Assembly (NCBI GenBank): GCA_046724565.1
Contig: JBKOWS010000055.1
Span: 1 to 64,000, forward strand
Length of the DNA stretch: 64,000 nucleotides
Direction: 5' to 3'
DNA from: 3-1-20CM-4-69-9 sp046724565
GTDB lineage: Bacteria > Actinomycetota > Thermoleophilia > Gaiellales > Gaiellaceae
Shown: piece by piece, positions 33,370 through 40,390 of the stretch
Numbering within the stretch: the first letter of the stretch is position 1
How the letters are laid out: each line of letters begins with the position of its first letter
Position numbers and translations under genes: made by a program
Notes under the pieces: model-generated
The model's database searches: none
Told to the model about the DNA's origin: nothing
What the model saw: the letters and a program-made list of their open reading frames with translations, nothing else

Positions 33370-34407
33370 ATGAGAGTGACTATCCACGACGTTGCCGCCC
33401 ACGCCGGCGTGTCGGCGATGACGGTCTCGCGCGTGATCAACAAGAGCCCCCGGGTCAGCGACGAGACGCGAGAGCGGGTCGAGGCGTCGATCGAGAAGCT
33501 CGGCTACGTCCCGAACCGGCTGGCGCGCGGCCTGATCCAGCGCAAGACACACGCCTTCGGGGTGATCGTCCCCGACGTCGCCAACCCTTTCTTCACCCTC
33601 GTGGTGCGCGGGGCCGAGGAGGTCGCGTGGCGCGCCGGTTACCACGTGATCCTCTGTGACACCCAGGGCGACCTCGAGCGAGAACGCGGCTACATCGAGG
33701 ACATGATCGCCTTCCAGGTGGCGGGCGTCCTGATCGCCCCGGTCGGCGATCGCTCGCGTCCGCAGCTGCGCCGCTTCACGCGCAGCAACGTTCCGTTCGT
33801 GCTCGTCGACCGTTCGATCTCCGGCTTCGAGGCCGACCTCGTGCAGGGCGACAGCATCGCGGGCGCGCGCCGCCTGGTCGAGCACCTGATCGGGTTGGGG
33901 CACCGACGGATCGCGATGGTCACCGAGACCACAGACGTCTCGACAGCCCGCGACCGTCTCCAGGGTTATCGGGACGCGCTCGAGCACGCCGGCATCGAGG
34001 ACGATCCGGAGCTCGTGGTCGAGTCGAGCGCGATCGACCCGAACGTCGCCGCTGCCTCGACGCTGCGCCTGCTGGCGCTCCCCGACCCGCCGACGGCCAT
34101 CTTCGCCGTCAACAACATTGCCGTCGTCGGCGTTGTCGAGGCCGCACGGCAACAGAAGCTCGAGATCCCCCGCGACCTTGCCCTCGTCTGCTTCGACGAC
34201 ATCGAGCACGTCTCGCGCCTCTATCCCTTCCTGACGGTCATGGCACAGCCCGCTGAGACGTACGGCACGATCGCGACGCAACTCCTGCTCGACCGGCTCA
34301 GCGGTCGCATCGCCCAGCAACGACGTCGCGTCGTTGTGCTCCCGGCAGATCTCATCGTCCGCGAGTCGAGCGGCGCGTTCCTTGCCTCGGAGCCGGAGCC
34401 CGCGTGA
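33370..34407 (+). CDS. LacI family transcriptional repressor
   Basis: A 345-residue repressor. The N-terminal HTH reads TIHDVAAHAGVSAMTVSRVI, followed by the hinge helix LARGLIQRKT, and then a periplasmic-binding-like effector domain (FGVIVPDVANPFFTLVVRGA; FDDIEHVSRLYPFLTVMAQP). It is divergent from the polyol operon, and two LacI-type sites lie between them, so it is very likely the local repressor. The effector is probably the polyol or its ketose. It is followed after 142 bp, including the second copy of the palindromic repeat, by a fructokinase. Confidence 0.93.
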   Translation: MRVTIHDVAAHAGVSAMTVSRVINKSPRVSDETRERVEASIEKLGYVPNRLARGLIQRKTHAFGVIVPDVANPFFTLVVRGAEEVAWRAGYHVILCDTQGDLERERGYIEDMIAFQVAGVLIAPVGDRSRPQLRRFTRSNVPFVLVDRSISGFEADLVQGDSIAGARRLVEHLIGLGHRRIAMVTETTDVSTARDRLQGYRDALEHAGIEDDPELVVESSAIDPNVAAASTLRLLALPDPPTAIFAVNNIAVVGVVEAARQQKLEIPRDLALVCFDDIEHVSRLYPFLTVMAQPAETYGTIATQLLLDRLSGRIAQQRRRVVVLPADLIVRESSGAFLASEPEPA

Positions 34408-34413
34408 CCGTCG

Positions 34414-34470
34414 CTCGCCTTCGGCTCGCTCCCCTGGGGGAAACCATGTTTCCCCCACGAGCCCCCTTCT
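34414..34470 (-). repeat. 57-nt palindromic intergenic repeat, copy B
   Basis: Read on the minus strand, this matches 5341-5397 at 53 of 57 positions. The central hairpin is perfect here: GGGGGAAAC-ATG-GTTTCCCCC (34436-34456). It starts 7 bp after the LacI stop. Beside it a smaller hairpin, GGAACC-TCCC-GGTTCC (34487-34502), matches the one next to copy A in core and loop. Confidence 0.75.
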
Positions 34471-34526
34471 TAGACGGACAGCCGGTGGAACCTCCCGGTT
34501 CCCGCGGCCACCACGCCCCTTCCCCC

Positions 34527-34555
34527 GCTCATTGGGCAAAGGTCGCCCAATGAGC
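34527..34555. promoter_or_regulatory. Hairpin enclosing the fructokinase start codon
   Basis: A perfect 11-bp inverted repeat, GCTCATTGGGC (34527-34537) and GCCCAATGAGC (34545-34555), with the 7-nt loop AAAGGTC, contains the ATG at 34550-34552 in its 3' arm. No other ribosome site is visible; the loop offers a weak AAAGG. In RNA it would hide the start codon. Confidence 0.6.
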
Positions 34556-35422
34556 TACGGCGGGGTCGAGGCGGGTGGGACCAAGTGGGTGTGCGCGATC
34601 GGCACCGGGCCCGACGATCTGCGCGAGGTCGTCACCTTCCCGACCACGACGCCCGAGGAGACGATCAAACGCGCCGGGGAGTTCTTCACGAGCGACGGCT
34701 CCGTGGCCGCAGTGGGCATCGGCTCGTTCGGGCCGATCGACCTCCGCTTGGACTCGCCGACCTGGGGCCGGATCACGACGACGCCGAAACCAGGCTGGAC
34801 GAGCATCGACATCGCCTCGGCACTGGGCGAAATCCTCCACGTTCCCGTCGCCGTCGACACCGATGTCAACGCGGCCGCGCTCGGCGAGCACCGCTGGGGG
34901 GCCGCCGTCGGTCTCGACACCTTCTGCTACATCACGGTCGGAACGGGGATCGGCGGGGGAGGGATGGCGAACGGCCGCCTCATGCACGGGCTGCAACACC
35001 CGGAGTTCGGGCACATGCGCATCCCGCACGACCGCGAGCGGGATCCCTTCGACGGCGTTTGCCCCTACCACGGCGACTGCCTCGAAGGGCTGGCGTCGGG
35101 AGAGGCGATTCGCTCGCGCTGGGGCTTCGCGCCAGAGGACACCTCCGACGAGCGAGTCTGGTCACTCGAAGCCGATTATCTCGCCCTCGGACTGGTGAAC
35201 GCGATCACCATGCTCTCGCCGCAGCGCATCGTGCTCGGCGGCGGCGTGATGAAGCAGCCTCGATTGCTGTCGCTCGTCCGCGCCCGCGTTCGCAGCCTGC
35301 TGGCCGGCTACATCGACGTGCACGAGCTCGACGGCGATCTGTCGGAGTACATCGTCAGCCCCGTTCTGGGCGACCGGGCCGGCGTTCTGGGCTCGCTCGA
35401 GCTCGCACGCGGCTCCGTCTGA
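34550..35422 (+). CDS. ROK family fructokinase
   Basis: A 290-residue sugar kinase. The phosphate loop GGVEAGGTKWVCAIGTGPDD is at the N-terminus, FGPIDL near residue 64, and the second loop TVGTGIGGGGMANGR near 130. The zinc motif of bacterial ROK fructokinases is GHMRIPHDRE plus CPYHGDCLEGLASG near 155-185. It makes fructose 6-phosphate, so sorbitol or mannitol taken up and oxidised by the divergent operon would enter glycolysis. The start codon lies in an 11-bp hairpin. Confidence 0.9.
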   Translation: MSYGGVEAGGTKWVCAIGTGPDDLREVVTFPTTTPEETIKRAGEFFTSDGSVAAVGIGSFGPIDLRLDSPTWGRITTTPKPGWTSIDIASALGEILHVPVAVDTDVNAAALGEHRWGAAVGLDTFCYITVGTGIGGGGMANGRLMHGLQHPEFGHMRIPHDRERDPFDGVCPYHGDCLEGLASGEAIRSRWGFAPEDTSDERVWSLEADYLALGLVNAITMLSPQRIVLGGGVMKQPRLLSLVRARVRSLLAGYIDVHELDGDLSEYIVSPVLGDRAGVLGSLELARGSV

Positions 35423-35468
35423 AGCCGACTCTCGGCGCCCGTGCCCAGCCTGGTCTTCCCGCGCTACC

Positions 35469-35927
35469 GTGGCCGAATTGAGCACACAGCGTGACCACAT
35501 CAAGAAGCGTGACCACCTGAAGAAGGAGTACGCGACCGACGAGATCGTGGTCGAGTGGGAGCCACGCCTGTGCTTTCACTCCCAGCATTGCGTACGCGCG
35601 CTCCCGCAGGTCTTCGACGACAGCCGGCGGCCCTGGGTGAAGATGGACGCGGCGACTGCCGACGAGGTGGAGGCCGCAGTGGCGCTCTGTCCTTCGGGTG
35701 CTCTGAGGACGCGCAGGGTCGGTGCCGAGCCTGCGCGCCTCTCGCGGAGGCTCGAGCTGCGGGCGTCGGAGAACGGACCGCTCCTCGTCTCGGGTGGCGT
35801 ACGCATCCTCGACGGCGAGGGGACCGTCCTGTACGAGGGAGAACGCGCGGCACTCTGCCGCTGCGGAGGCTCGAGCAACAAGCCGTTCTGCGACGGGACG
35901 CATAAGACGAACGGCTTCCGTGGCTGA
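35469..35927 (+). CDS. YjdI-type mono-cluster protein fused to a CDGSH iron-sulfur domain
   Basis: A 152-residue iron-sulfur protein. Residues ~22-80 are the YjdI/Fer4_19 domain: EIVVEWEPRLCFHSQHCVRA with Cys ligands, and the later ALCPSGAL. Residues ~120-150 are a CDGSH domain, CRCGGSSNKPFCDGTHKTNG, with the three-Cys, one-His ligand set that binds a 2Fe-2S cluster. In E. coli yjdI stands beside yjdJ; here the next gene, overlapping by 8 nt, carries a YjdJ-like domain. A redox or cluster-transfer role is likely. GTG 35469 is used; TTG 35478 is an alternative. Confidence 0.9.
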   Translation: MAELSTQRDHIKKRDHLKKEYATDEIVVEWEPRLCFHSQHCVRALPQVFDDSRRPWVKMDAATADEVEAAVALCPSGALRTRRVGAEPARLSRRLELRASENGPLLVSGGVRILDGEGTVLYEGERAALCRCGGSSNKPFCDGTHKTNGFRG

Positions 35928-36588
35928 CGACGTCCTGACTCTCTACCAGGCGGAGTGGTGCCCTTTCTCCTCGGCGGTACGGGAAGTGCTGACCGAGCTG
36001 GGGCTCGACTTCAGGGCTCGCCAGGTCGAGCCGTGGCCGGAGCAACGCACTGAGCTCCACCGCGTCGCCGGCACCGACCAGATTCCCGTGCTGAGGACCG
36101 AGGACGGCGCGCTGTACCGCGGCACCCGCCAGATCTTCGCGCACCTGCGAGAGCGCGACCCGTGGAAGTTCGCCGCTCTGCATCGGCGCCGCTTCGCCGA
36201 CCATCACGACGCCCGCGCGTCGGATGCACCCGGCCAGCTAGTCGAGTACTTCCGCGGGACGGACGAGCTCGAGGCCGCCGACGGTGCGGCCGCGGAGGCG
36301 GAGGTCGTCGACGTCCCGGAGGCAAAGCGGTACGAGCTCCGGCTTGACGGACGTCTCGCGGGGATTGCGGCCTACCACCGGCGGAACAACCGGATCGCGT
36401 TTACGCACACGGAGGTGGACGAATCCTGCGAGGGACGTGGCCTGGGCAGTCGGCTCGCCGCCGCAGCTCTCGAGGACGCATCGCGCAAGGGCCTCGAGGT
36501 CGTTCCTCTCTGTCCCTTCATCGCGCACTACATCGACCGCCACCCCGAATACGAGAACATCGTCGCCCGGGGCTATCGCGACCGGTGA
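35920..36588 (+). CDS. Glutaredoxin-like domain fused to YjdJ-type GNAT acetyltransferase
   Basis: A 222-residue fusion. Residues 1-80 are a glutaredoxin/GST-N thioredoxin fold: LTLYQAEWCPFSSAVREVLT with a single active-site Cys (CPFS), and the cis-Pro segment DQIPVLRTEDG. Residues ~130-222 are a small GNAT of the YjdJ type (PF14542): NRIAFTHTEVDESCEGRGLG, the acetyl-CoA loop GRGLGSRLAA, and VPLCPFIAHYIDRHPEY. The GTG at 35920 overlaps the YjdI-CDGSH gene by 8 nt, so they are made together. The acetylated substrate is unknown. Confidence 0.88.
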   Translation: MADDVLTLYQAEWCPFSSAVREVLTELGLDFRARQVEPWPEQRTELHRVAGTDQIPVLRTEDGALYRGTRQIFAHLRERDPWKFAALHRRRFADHHDARASDAPGQLVEYFRGTDELEAADGAAAEAEVVDVPEAKRYELRLDGRLAGIAAYHRRNNRIAFTHTEVDESCEGRGLGSRLAAAALEDASRKGLEVVPLCPFIAHYIDRHPEYENIVARGYRDR

Positions 36589-36600
36589 TCCGCCCCCGAG

Positions 36601-36627
36601 GAGTTAGTGGCTCTGAGCCACTAACTC
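36601..36627. promoter_or_regulatory. 27-nt palindrome, copy 2 (putative operator)
   Basis: Perfect arms of 13 bp (GAGTTAGTGGCTC and GAGCCACTAACTC) flank a single T. Outer bases and spacing match 26791-26817 (22 of 27 identical). It lies between the acetyltransferase fusion stop and the ABC exporter start 18 bp downstream, a position suited to repression of the exporter, or to a hairpin ending the upstream transcript. Confidence 0.6.
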
Positions 36628-36644
36628 GGCGTACCCTGACCCGG

Positions 36645-38483
36645 ATGGGCATGTTCTTCCACTCTGCTGAGGCGCCGCCGGAACGGCCGGCGGATCCTGC
36701 CAAGCGTCGCGCGAATCTCCGCCGCATCGGACGGCTGTTCGTCCCATACAAGCTGAGGCTCGGCGGCGTCCTGACCCTCATCGTCGTCGCGGCGGGGCTC
36801 GGCGTCGTGCCGGCCTTCCTGCTGAAGCACGTCCTCGAGGCAATCGGGCGTAACGACACCAGGTCGCTGTCCCTCAACGCCGGCGGGATGATCGCGATCG
36901 CGATCGCGACCGGTGTGCTCGGCGTGATCCAGACCCTGCTCTCCAATCAGGTCGGACAGCGCGTGATGCACGACCTGCGCGCTGCCGTCTTCCGTCACCT
37001 GCAGCGTCTCTCGCTCGCATTCTTCACGCGCACTCGCACCGGCGAGGTGCAGTCGCGGATCTCGAACGACATCGGCGGCGTGCAGAACGTAGTCACGAAC
37101 ACGGCGACGTCCATCGCCTCGAACGTGACGACCGTCGTCGCGACCATGATCGGCATGCTGCTCCTCAGCTGGCAGCTGGCGCTCTTCGCATTTGCGCTGA
37201 TCCCGATCTTCGCCGTGCTGACCCGACGGGTCGGCAATGAGCGGCGGCGGATCGCGAAGACGACGCAGGAGACGCTCGCGGACATCTCGAGCCTGGTGCA
37301 GGAGTCTCTCTCGGTCTCGGGGATCTTGCTCGGGAAGACGATGGGACGCGGGAACGAGCTCGCCGACCGCTTCGAAGCCGACTCGCTGCGTCTGGCCGAC
37401 CTCGAGGTGCGCCAGCGGATGGCTGGACGCTGGGTGATGGCGTCGATCCAGACGAGCTTCGCCGTCATGCCGGCGGCGGTCTACTGGTTCGGCGGCCTCC
37501 TGCTGGCTCACGGATCGAACACCATTTCGATCCCGGAGCTCGTGGCGTTCACGACCCTGCAGACGCGGCTGTTCTTCCCGGTCGGATCGCTCCTGGGTGT
37601 CGGCCTCGACGTGCAGACGTCCCTGGCGCTGTTCGACCGGATCTTCGAGTATCTCGACCAGCCGATCGACATCGAGGAGAAGCCGGATGCGCTCACCGTT
37701 GGCCAGGCCGGCGACGTCGTGTTCGACCGCGTCTGGTTCCGCTACGGGGAGGAGTGGACCCTTCAGGGCGTCTCCTTCACCGTCAAAGCGGGAACGACGA
37801 CCGCGCTCGTCGGGGAGACTGGCTCCGGGAAGACGACGCTCGGTTACCTGGCGGCGCGTCTCTACGACGTGAGCCGCGGCAGCGTCACAATCGGTGGGAT
37901 CGACATCCGTGACCTGACCTTCCAGGCGCTGTCCGATCTCGTCGGCGTCGTCTCGCAGGAGACGTATCTCTTCCACGAGTCGGTGCGCGAGAACCTCCGG
38001 TTCGCGAAGCCGGACGCGACCGACGAGGAGATCGAGGCGGCGGCCAAGGCCGCGAGGATCCACGACATGATCGCGGCACTTCCGGACGGCTACGAGACGG
38101 TCGTCGGCGAACGCGGCTATCGGTTCTCGGGCGGCGAGAAGCAGCGGATCGCGATCGCCCGCACCATCCTGCGGAACCCGCCGATCCTCGTCCTCGACGA
38201 GGCGACCAGCTCGCTCGACACCGAAACCGAGCGGCTCGTGCAAGAGGCGCTCGACCGGCTTTCCTCCGGGCGAACGACGATCGCGATCGCCCACCGGCTC
38301 TCGACGGTGCGCGACGCGGACCAGATCATCGTGCTCGACCACGGCCGTCTGGTCGAGTCCGGTCGGCACGAGGATCTGATCAGAGCAGGCGGCCGCTACG
38401 CGACGCTCGCGGCCCGCGATGCCGAGCTCGTCGACACGGCTGTTGGCCCTGACGAGGTCGCCGCGCTCGCGCCCGCGAGCTGA
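36645..38483 (+). CDS. ABC exporter, fused permease and ATPase (MsbA/MDR type)
   Basis: A 612-residue half-transporter. Six membrane helices span about residues 40-320, and the nucleotide-binding domain follows: Walker A GETGSGKTTLG near 395, Q-loop VVSQETYLFHE, signature FSGGEKQRIA, Walker B ILVLDEATSS, and switch His in IAHRLS. It should homodimerise and export lipids, peptides or drugs. ATG 36645 was chosen over ATG 36651 on length alone. The 13-bp-armed palindrome just upstream may be its operator. Confidence 0.93.
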   Translation: MGMFFHSAEAPPERPADPAKRRANLRRIGRLFVPYKLRLGGVLTLIVVAAGLGVVPAFLLKHVLEAIGRNDTRSLSLNAGGMIAIAIATGVLGVIQTLLSNQVGQRVMHDLRAAVFRHLQRLSLAFFTRTRTGEVQSRISNDIGGVQNVVTNTATSIASNVTTVVATMIGMLLLSWQLALFAFALIPIFAVLTRRVGNERRRIAKTTQETLADISSLVQESLSVSGILLGKTMGRGNELADRFEADSLRLADLEVRQRMAGRWVMASIQTSFAVMPAAVYWFGGLLLAHGSNTISIPELVAFTTLQTRLFFPVGSLLGVGLDVQTSLALFDRIFEYLDQPIDIEEKPDALTVGQAGDVVFDRVWFRYGEEWTLQGVSFTVKAGTTTALVGETGSGKTTLGYLAARLYDVSRGSVTIGGIDIRDLTFQALSDLVGVVSQETYLFHESVRENLRFAKPDATDEEIEAAAKAARIHDMIAALPDGYETVVGERGYRFSGGEKQRIAIARTILRNPPILVLDEATSSLDTETERLVQEALDRLSSGRTTIAIAHRLSTVRDADQIIVLDHGRLVESGRHEDLIRAGGRYATLAARDAELVDTAVGPDEVAALAPAS

Positions 38484-38487
38484 TCCG

Positions 38488-39036
38488 ATGGTTCCGGAAG
38501 CGCGCCTCGAAGAGCAGGACGCCGGCCTCACACCGGTCACCGACGGCTGGTTCGTGGTCAGCGTCCCCGAGGCCGCGTGGGTCACGAGCGAGGTGCTCGG
38601 CGACGCCTGCGTGTTCGAAGGAGACGAGGTGTCGTTTCCCGATCTCGGCTTCACGATCGCAGTCCTGCAGCCGGGACAGGCCGGCGGCAGGTATCACCGC
38701 GAGGCGAACCAGGAGAACTTCCTCGTGCTCGAGGGGGAGTGCGTGCTGGTGATCGAGGAGGAGGAGCGACGCCTGAAGCGTTGGGACTTCGTGCATTGCC
38801 CGCCGGACACCGAGCACGGTTTCGTCGGCGCGGGCAGCGGTCCGTGCGTGATCTTTATGGCCGGTGCACGCCAGGGCTGGCCGGAGAAGGGCATCCTCTA
38901 TCCCCGCTCCGACCTGGCGCTGCGCCACGGTATTGGCGTCGAGGAAGAGACAACGCTTCCGGCCGAGGCGTACCCACCTTTCTCGAAGTGGCAGGCCGGC
39001 CGCCCGAAGACCTGGGCCGGCCTCCCCTGGGCCTAG
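38488..39036 (+). CDS. Cupin domain protein
   Basis: A 182-residue protein with one cupin barrel: motif 1 GGRYHREANQENFLVLEGEC near residues 66-85 (metal-ligand His and Glu) and motif 2 PPDTEHGFVGAGSGPCVIF near 112. The C-terminal 50 residues (LYPRSDLALRHGIGVEEET) are common in actinobacterial proteins of this type. It is 4 bp downstream of the ABC exporter and probably co-transcribed. Metal binding is likely, but the reaction is unknown. Confidence 0.88.
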   Translation: MVPEARLEEQDAGLTPVTDGWFVVSVPEAAWVTSEVLGDACVFEGDEVSFPDLGFTIAVLQPGQAGGRYHREANQENFLVLEGECVLVIEEEERRLKRWDFVHCPPDTEHGFVGAGSGPCVIFMAGARQGWPEKGILYPRSDLALRHGIGVEEETTLPAEAYPPFSKWQAGRPKTWAGLPWA

Positions 39037-39043
39037 ATCTCGC

Positions 39044-39625
39044 TCAGACGTGCGCGAGCACGCCGCTCAGCGGGTGCGGGATGTCATCCAGGTCCAGCGC
39101 CTCGACCAGGAGACGTGCGTACCGGATCTTGCGGCTGCCGCCGCTTCCCATGAAGCGGCGAAGCTGTTCCGCGGTCGTGCGTCCTCGCCACTCGGGTTGT
39201 TTCTGCAATGTGCGGAAGGATCCAAGCTCTCCCTCTGCGTCGACGACCCGCTCGACTGACTCGACACCGAGCGCGCGGATCAGCTCGTCTTCCAGGTCGA
39301 GCATGCATACGTAGAAACCGAGGCGCTCGAGGTCCGTGCGGGTGACATTGATGCCGAGGCCCGCACGCTCGAGTCCGCGCCGGAAGTCCTTCTCCTCGGC
39401 TGCGTCGCAGAGGCCCGCCAATCTGACGCCTAGCCCCCCGCGGCCGAACTGATTCAGAAATCTCCCGATCGCCTGCGCGCCGCCCATCGGCACGACCCGT
39501 ACGCCTTCGCCTTCGAAGTCCCGTCCGCGCCGCACGGCCAGGGTCTCGAGAGCGAGCTGGTCGCTGATCCCTTCGACGAGCACCACGGCACGCGTCCGGC
39601 TGTCTGTTGTGGCGGGTGTTTGCAC
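39044..39625 (-). CDS. Stand-alone TOPRIM domain protein (OLD-nuclease-like)
   Basis: A 193-residue protein with a TOPRIM domain: AVVLVEGISDQLALETLAVR holds the first catalytic Glu, GVRVVPMGGAQAIGRFL follows, and GLCDAAEEKDFRRGLERA stands where the DxD motif usually is. The second half (DLEDELIRALGVESVERVVD; GSFRTLQKQPEWRGR) matches actinobacterial TOPRIM nucleotidyltransferase/hydrolase proteins. The ATPase domain of OLD nucleases is missing and no ATPase gene is adjacent. GTG 39625 was taken as the start, without a strong ribosome site. Confidence 0.8.
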   Translation of the reverse strand: MQTPATTDSRTRAVVLVEGISDQLALETLAVRRGRDFEGEGVRVVPMGGAQAIGRFLNQFGRGGLGVRLAGLCDAAEEKDFRRGLERAGLGINVTRTDLERLGFYVCMLDLEDELIRALGVESVERVVDAEGELGSFRTLQKQPEWRGRTTAEQLRRFMGSGGSRKIRYARLLVEALDLDDIPHPLSGVLAHV

Positions 39626-39689
39626 GACGACATTGTTGCTGTGACGGTTGAGAGGGCCGCGGCTGACGGCCCTCTCCTCGTTGCGACCT

Positions 39690-40226
39690 TTACGGGCCGT
39701 AGCCCCCGCCTCCGCTGGAAGGAGGCGTCTGCTTTTCGATCTTCGATCCGGCCGGCGAAACGACGTTCCACACCGCGCCGAATGCATTCACGCCCTCGCC
39801 GTTCGTCTGGCCCTTGGCCTTGTCCTTGGCGAACATGTAGAGGGGATGGTGGTTGTACGTCACCTGGAGGCGTCCGTCCGAGCGCTTCGTCGTGCCGATG
39901 AGCGAAGCCCTGGCACCGCTCATGACGCGTGGCTTCCCACGGGTGATCAGCGGAGGCCAGAAGGCCGCGCACTGACCGGTGCACGTGCTTTTCCCCTTTC
40001 GGTCCTTCCCGAAGAGATAAAGGGTGCGGCCGCTCGAGTTCACGAGGACTCGCCCGAGGCTCGTCTTCGCGGTCGAGACGGTCGCCCCGTTGCTCCCTGC
40101 GGCATTCAGTGCGGGCGGGTGCAGCACGAAGATCGCCGCTGCGATCGCCGCAAGAATCGCGGCCGCCGCGATCAGCCGCGAGCCCGGTGCCTCAAGCGCA
40201 GCGCTCAACGAGTGTTTGGTTCGCAT
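39690..40226 (-). CDS. Secreted protein with Yx(F/W/Y)xxD repeats (COG4315-like)
   Basis: A 178-residue exported protein. The signal segment is LIAAAAILAAIAAAIFVLHP. Two copies of a short motif follow: VNSSGRTLYLFGKDRKGKST (then CTGQCAAFWPP) and TYNHHPLYMFAKDKAKGQTN with GVNAFGAVWNVVSPAG. These are diagnostic of the COG4315 family of secreted lipoproteins, of unknown role, often found with electron-transfer proteins. A strong AAAGGAGGAAAG precedes ATG 40226. It lies 64 bp upstream of the TOPRIM gene on the same strand. Confidence 0.88.
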   Translation of the reverse strand: MRTKHSLSAALEAPGSRLIAAAAILAAIAAAIFVLHPPALNAAGSNGATVSTAKTSLGRVLVNSSGRTLYLFGKDRKGKSTCTGQCAAFWPPLITRGKPRVMSGARASLIGTTKRSDGRLQVTYNHHPLYMFAKDKAKGQTNGEGVNAFGAVWNVVSPAGSKIEKQTPPSSGGGGYGP

Positions 40227-40390
40227 TGCTTTCCTCCTTTTGGATGAGTTACGTCCTTCGAGGACCATGGAGGTCTAGAGCCGGGCGGGCATTGCGGGCA
40301 CCGCGAAACGGCGATTCCGGCTACCTGGAAGCGCGTCTTTCAGGTGGGCCGCCGCGCTTTCGCCAGGGCTCGCAACGTAGCCTGCAGCCG

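Noticed and set aside
36621..38654. A 677-codon open frame on the minus strand opposite the ABC exporter
   Set aside because: It is the antisense shadow of a gene with all ABC motifs in the plus strand; composition is Arg/Glu/Asp-rich with no domain. High GC makes such frames common.
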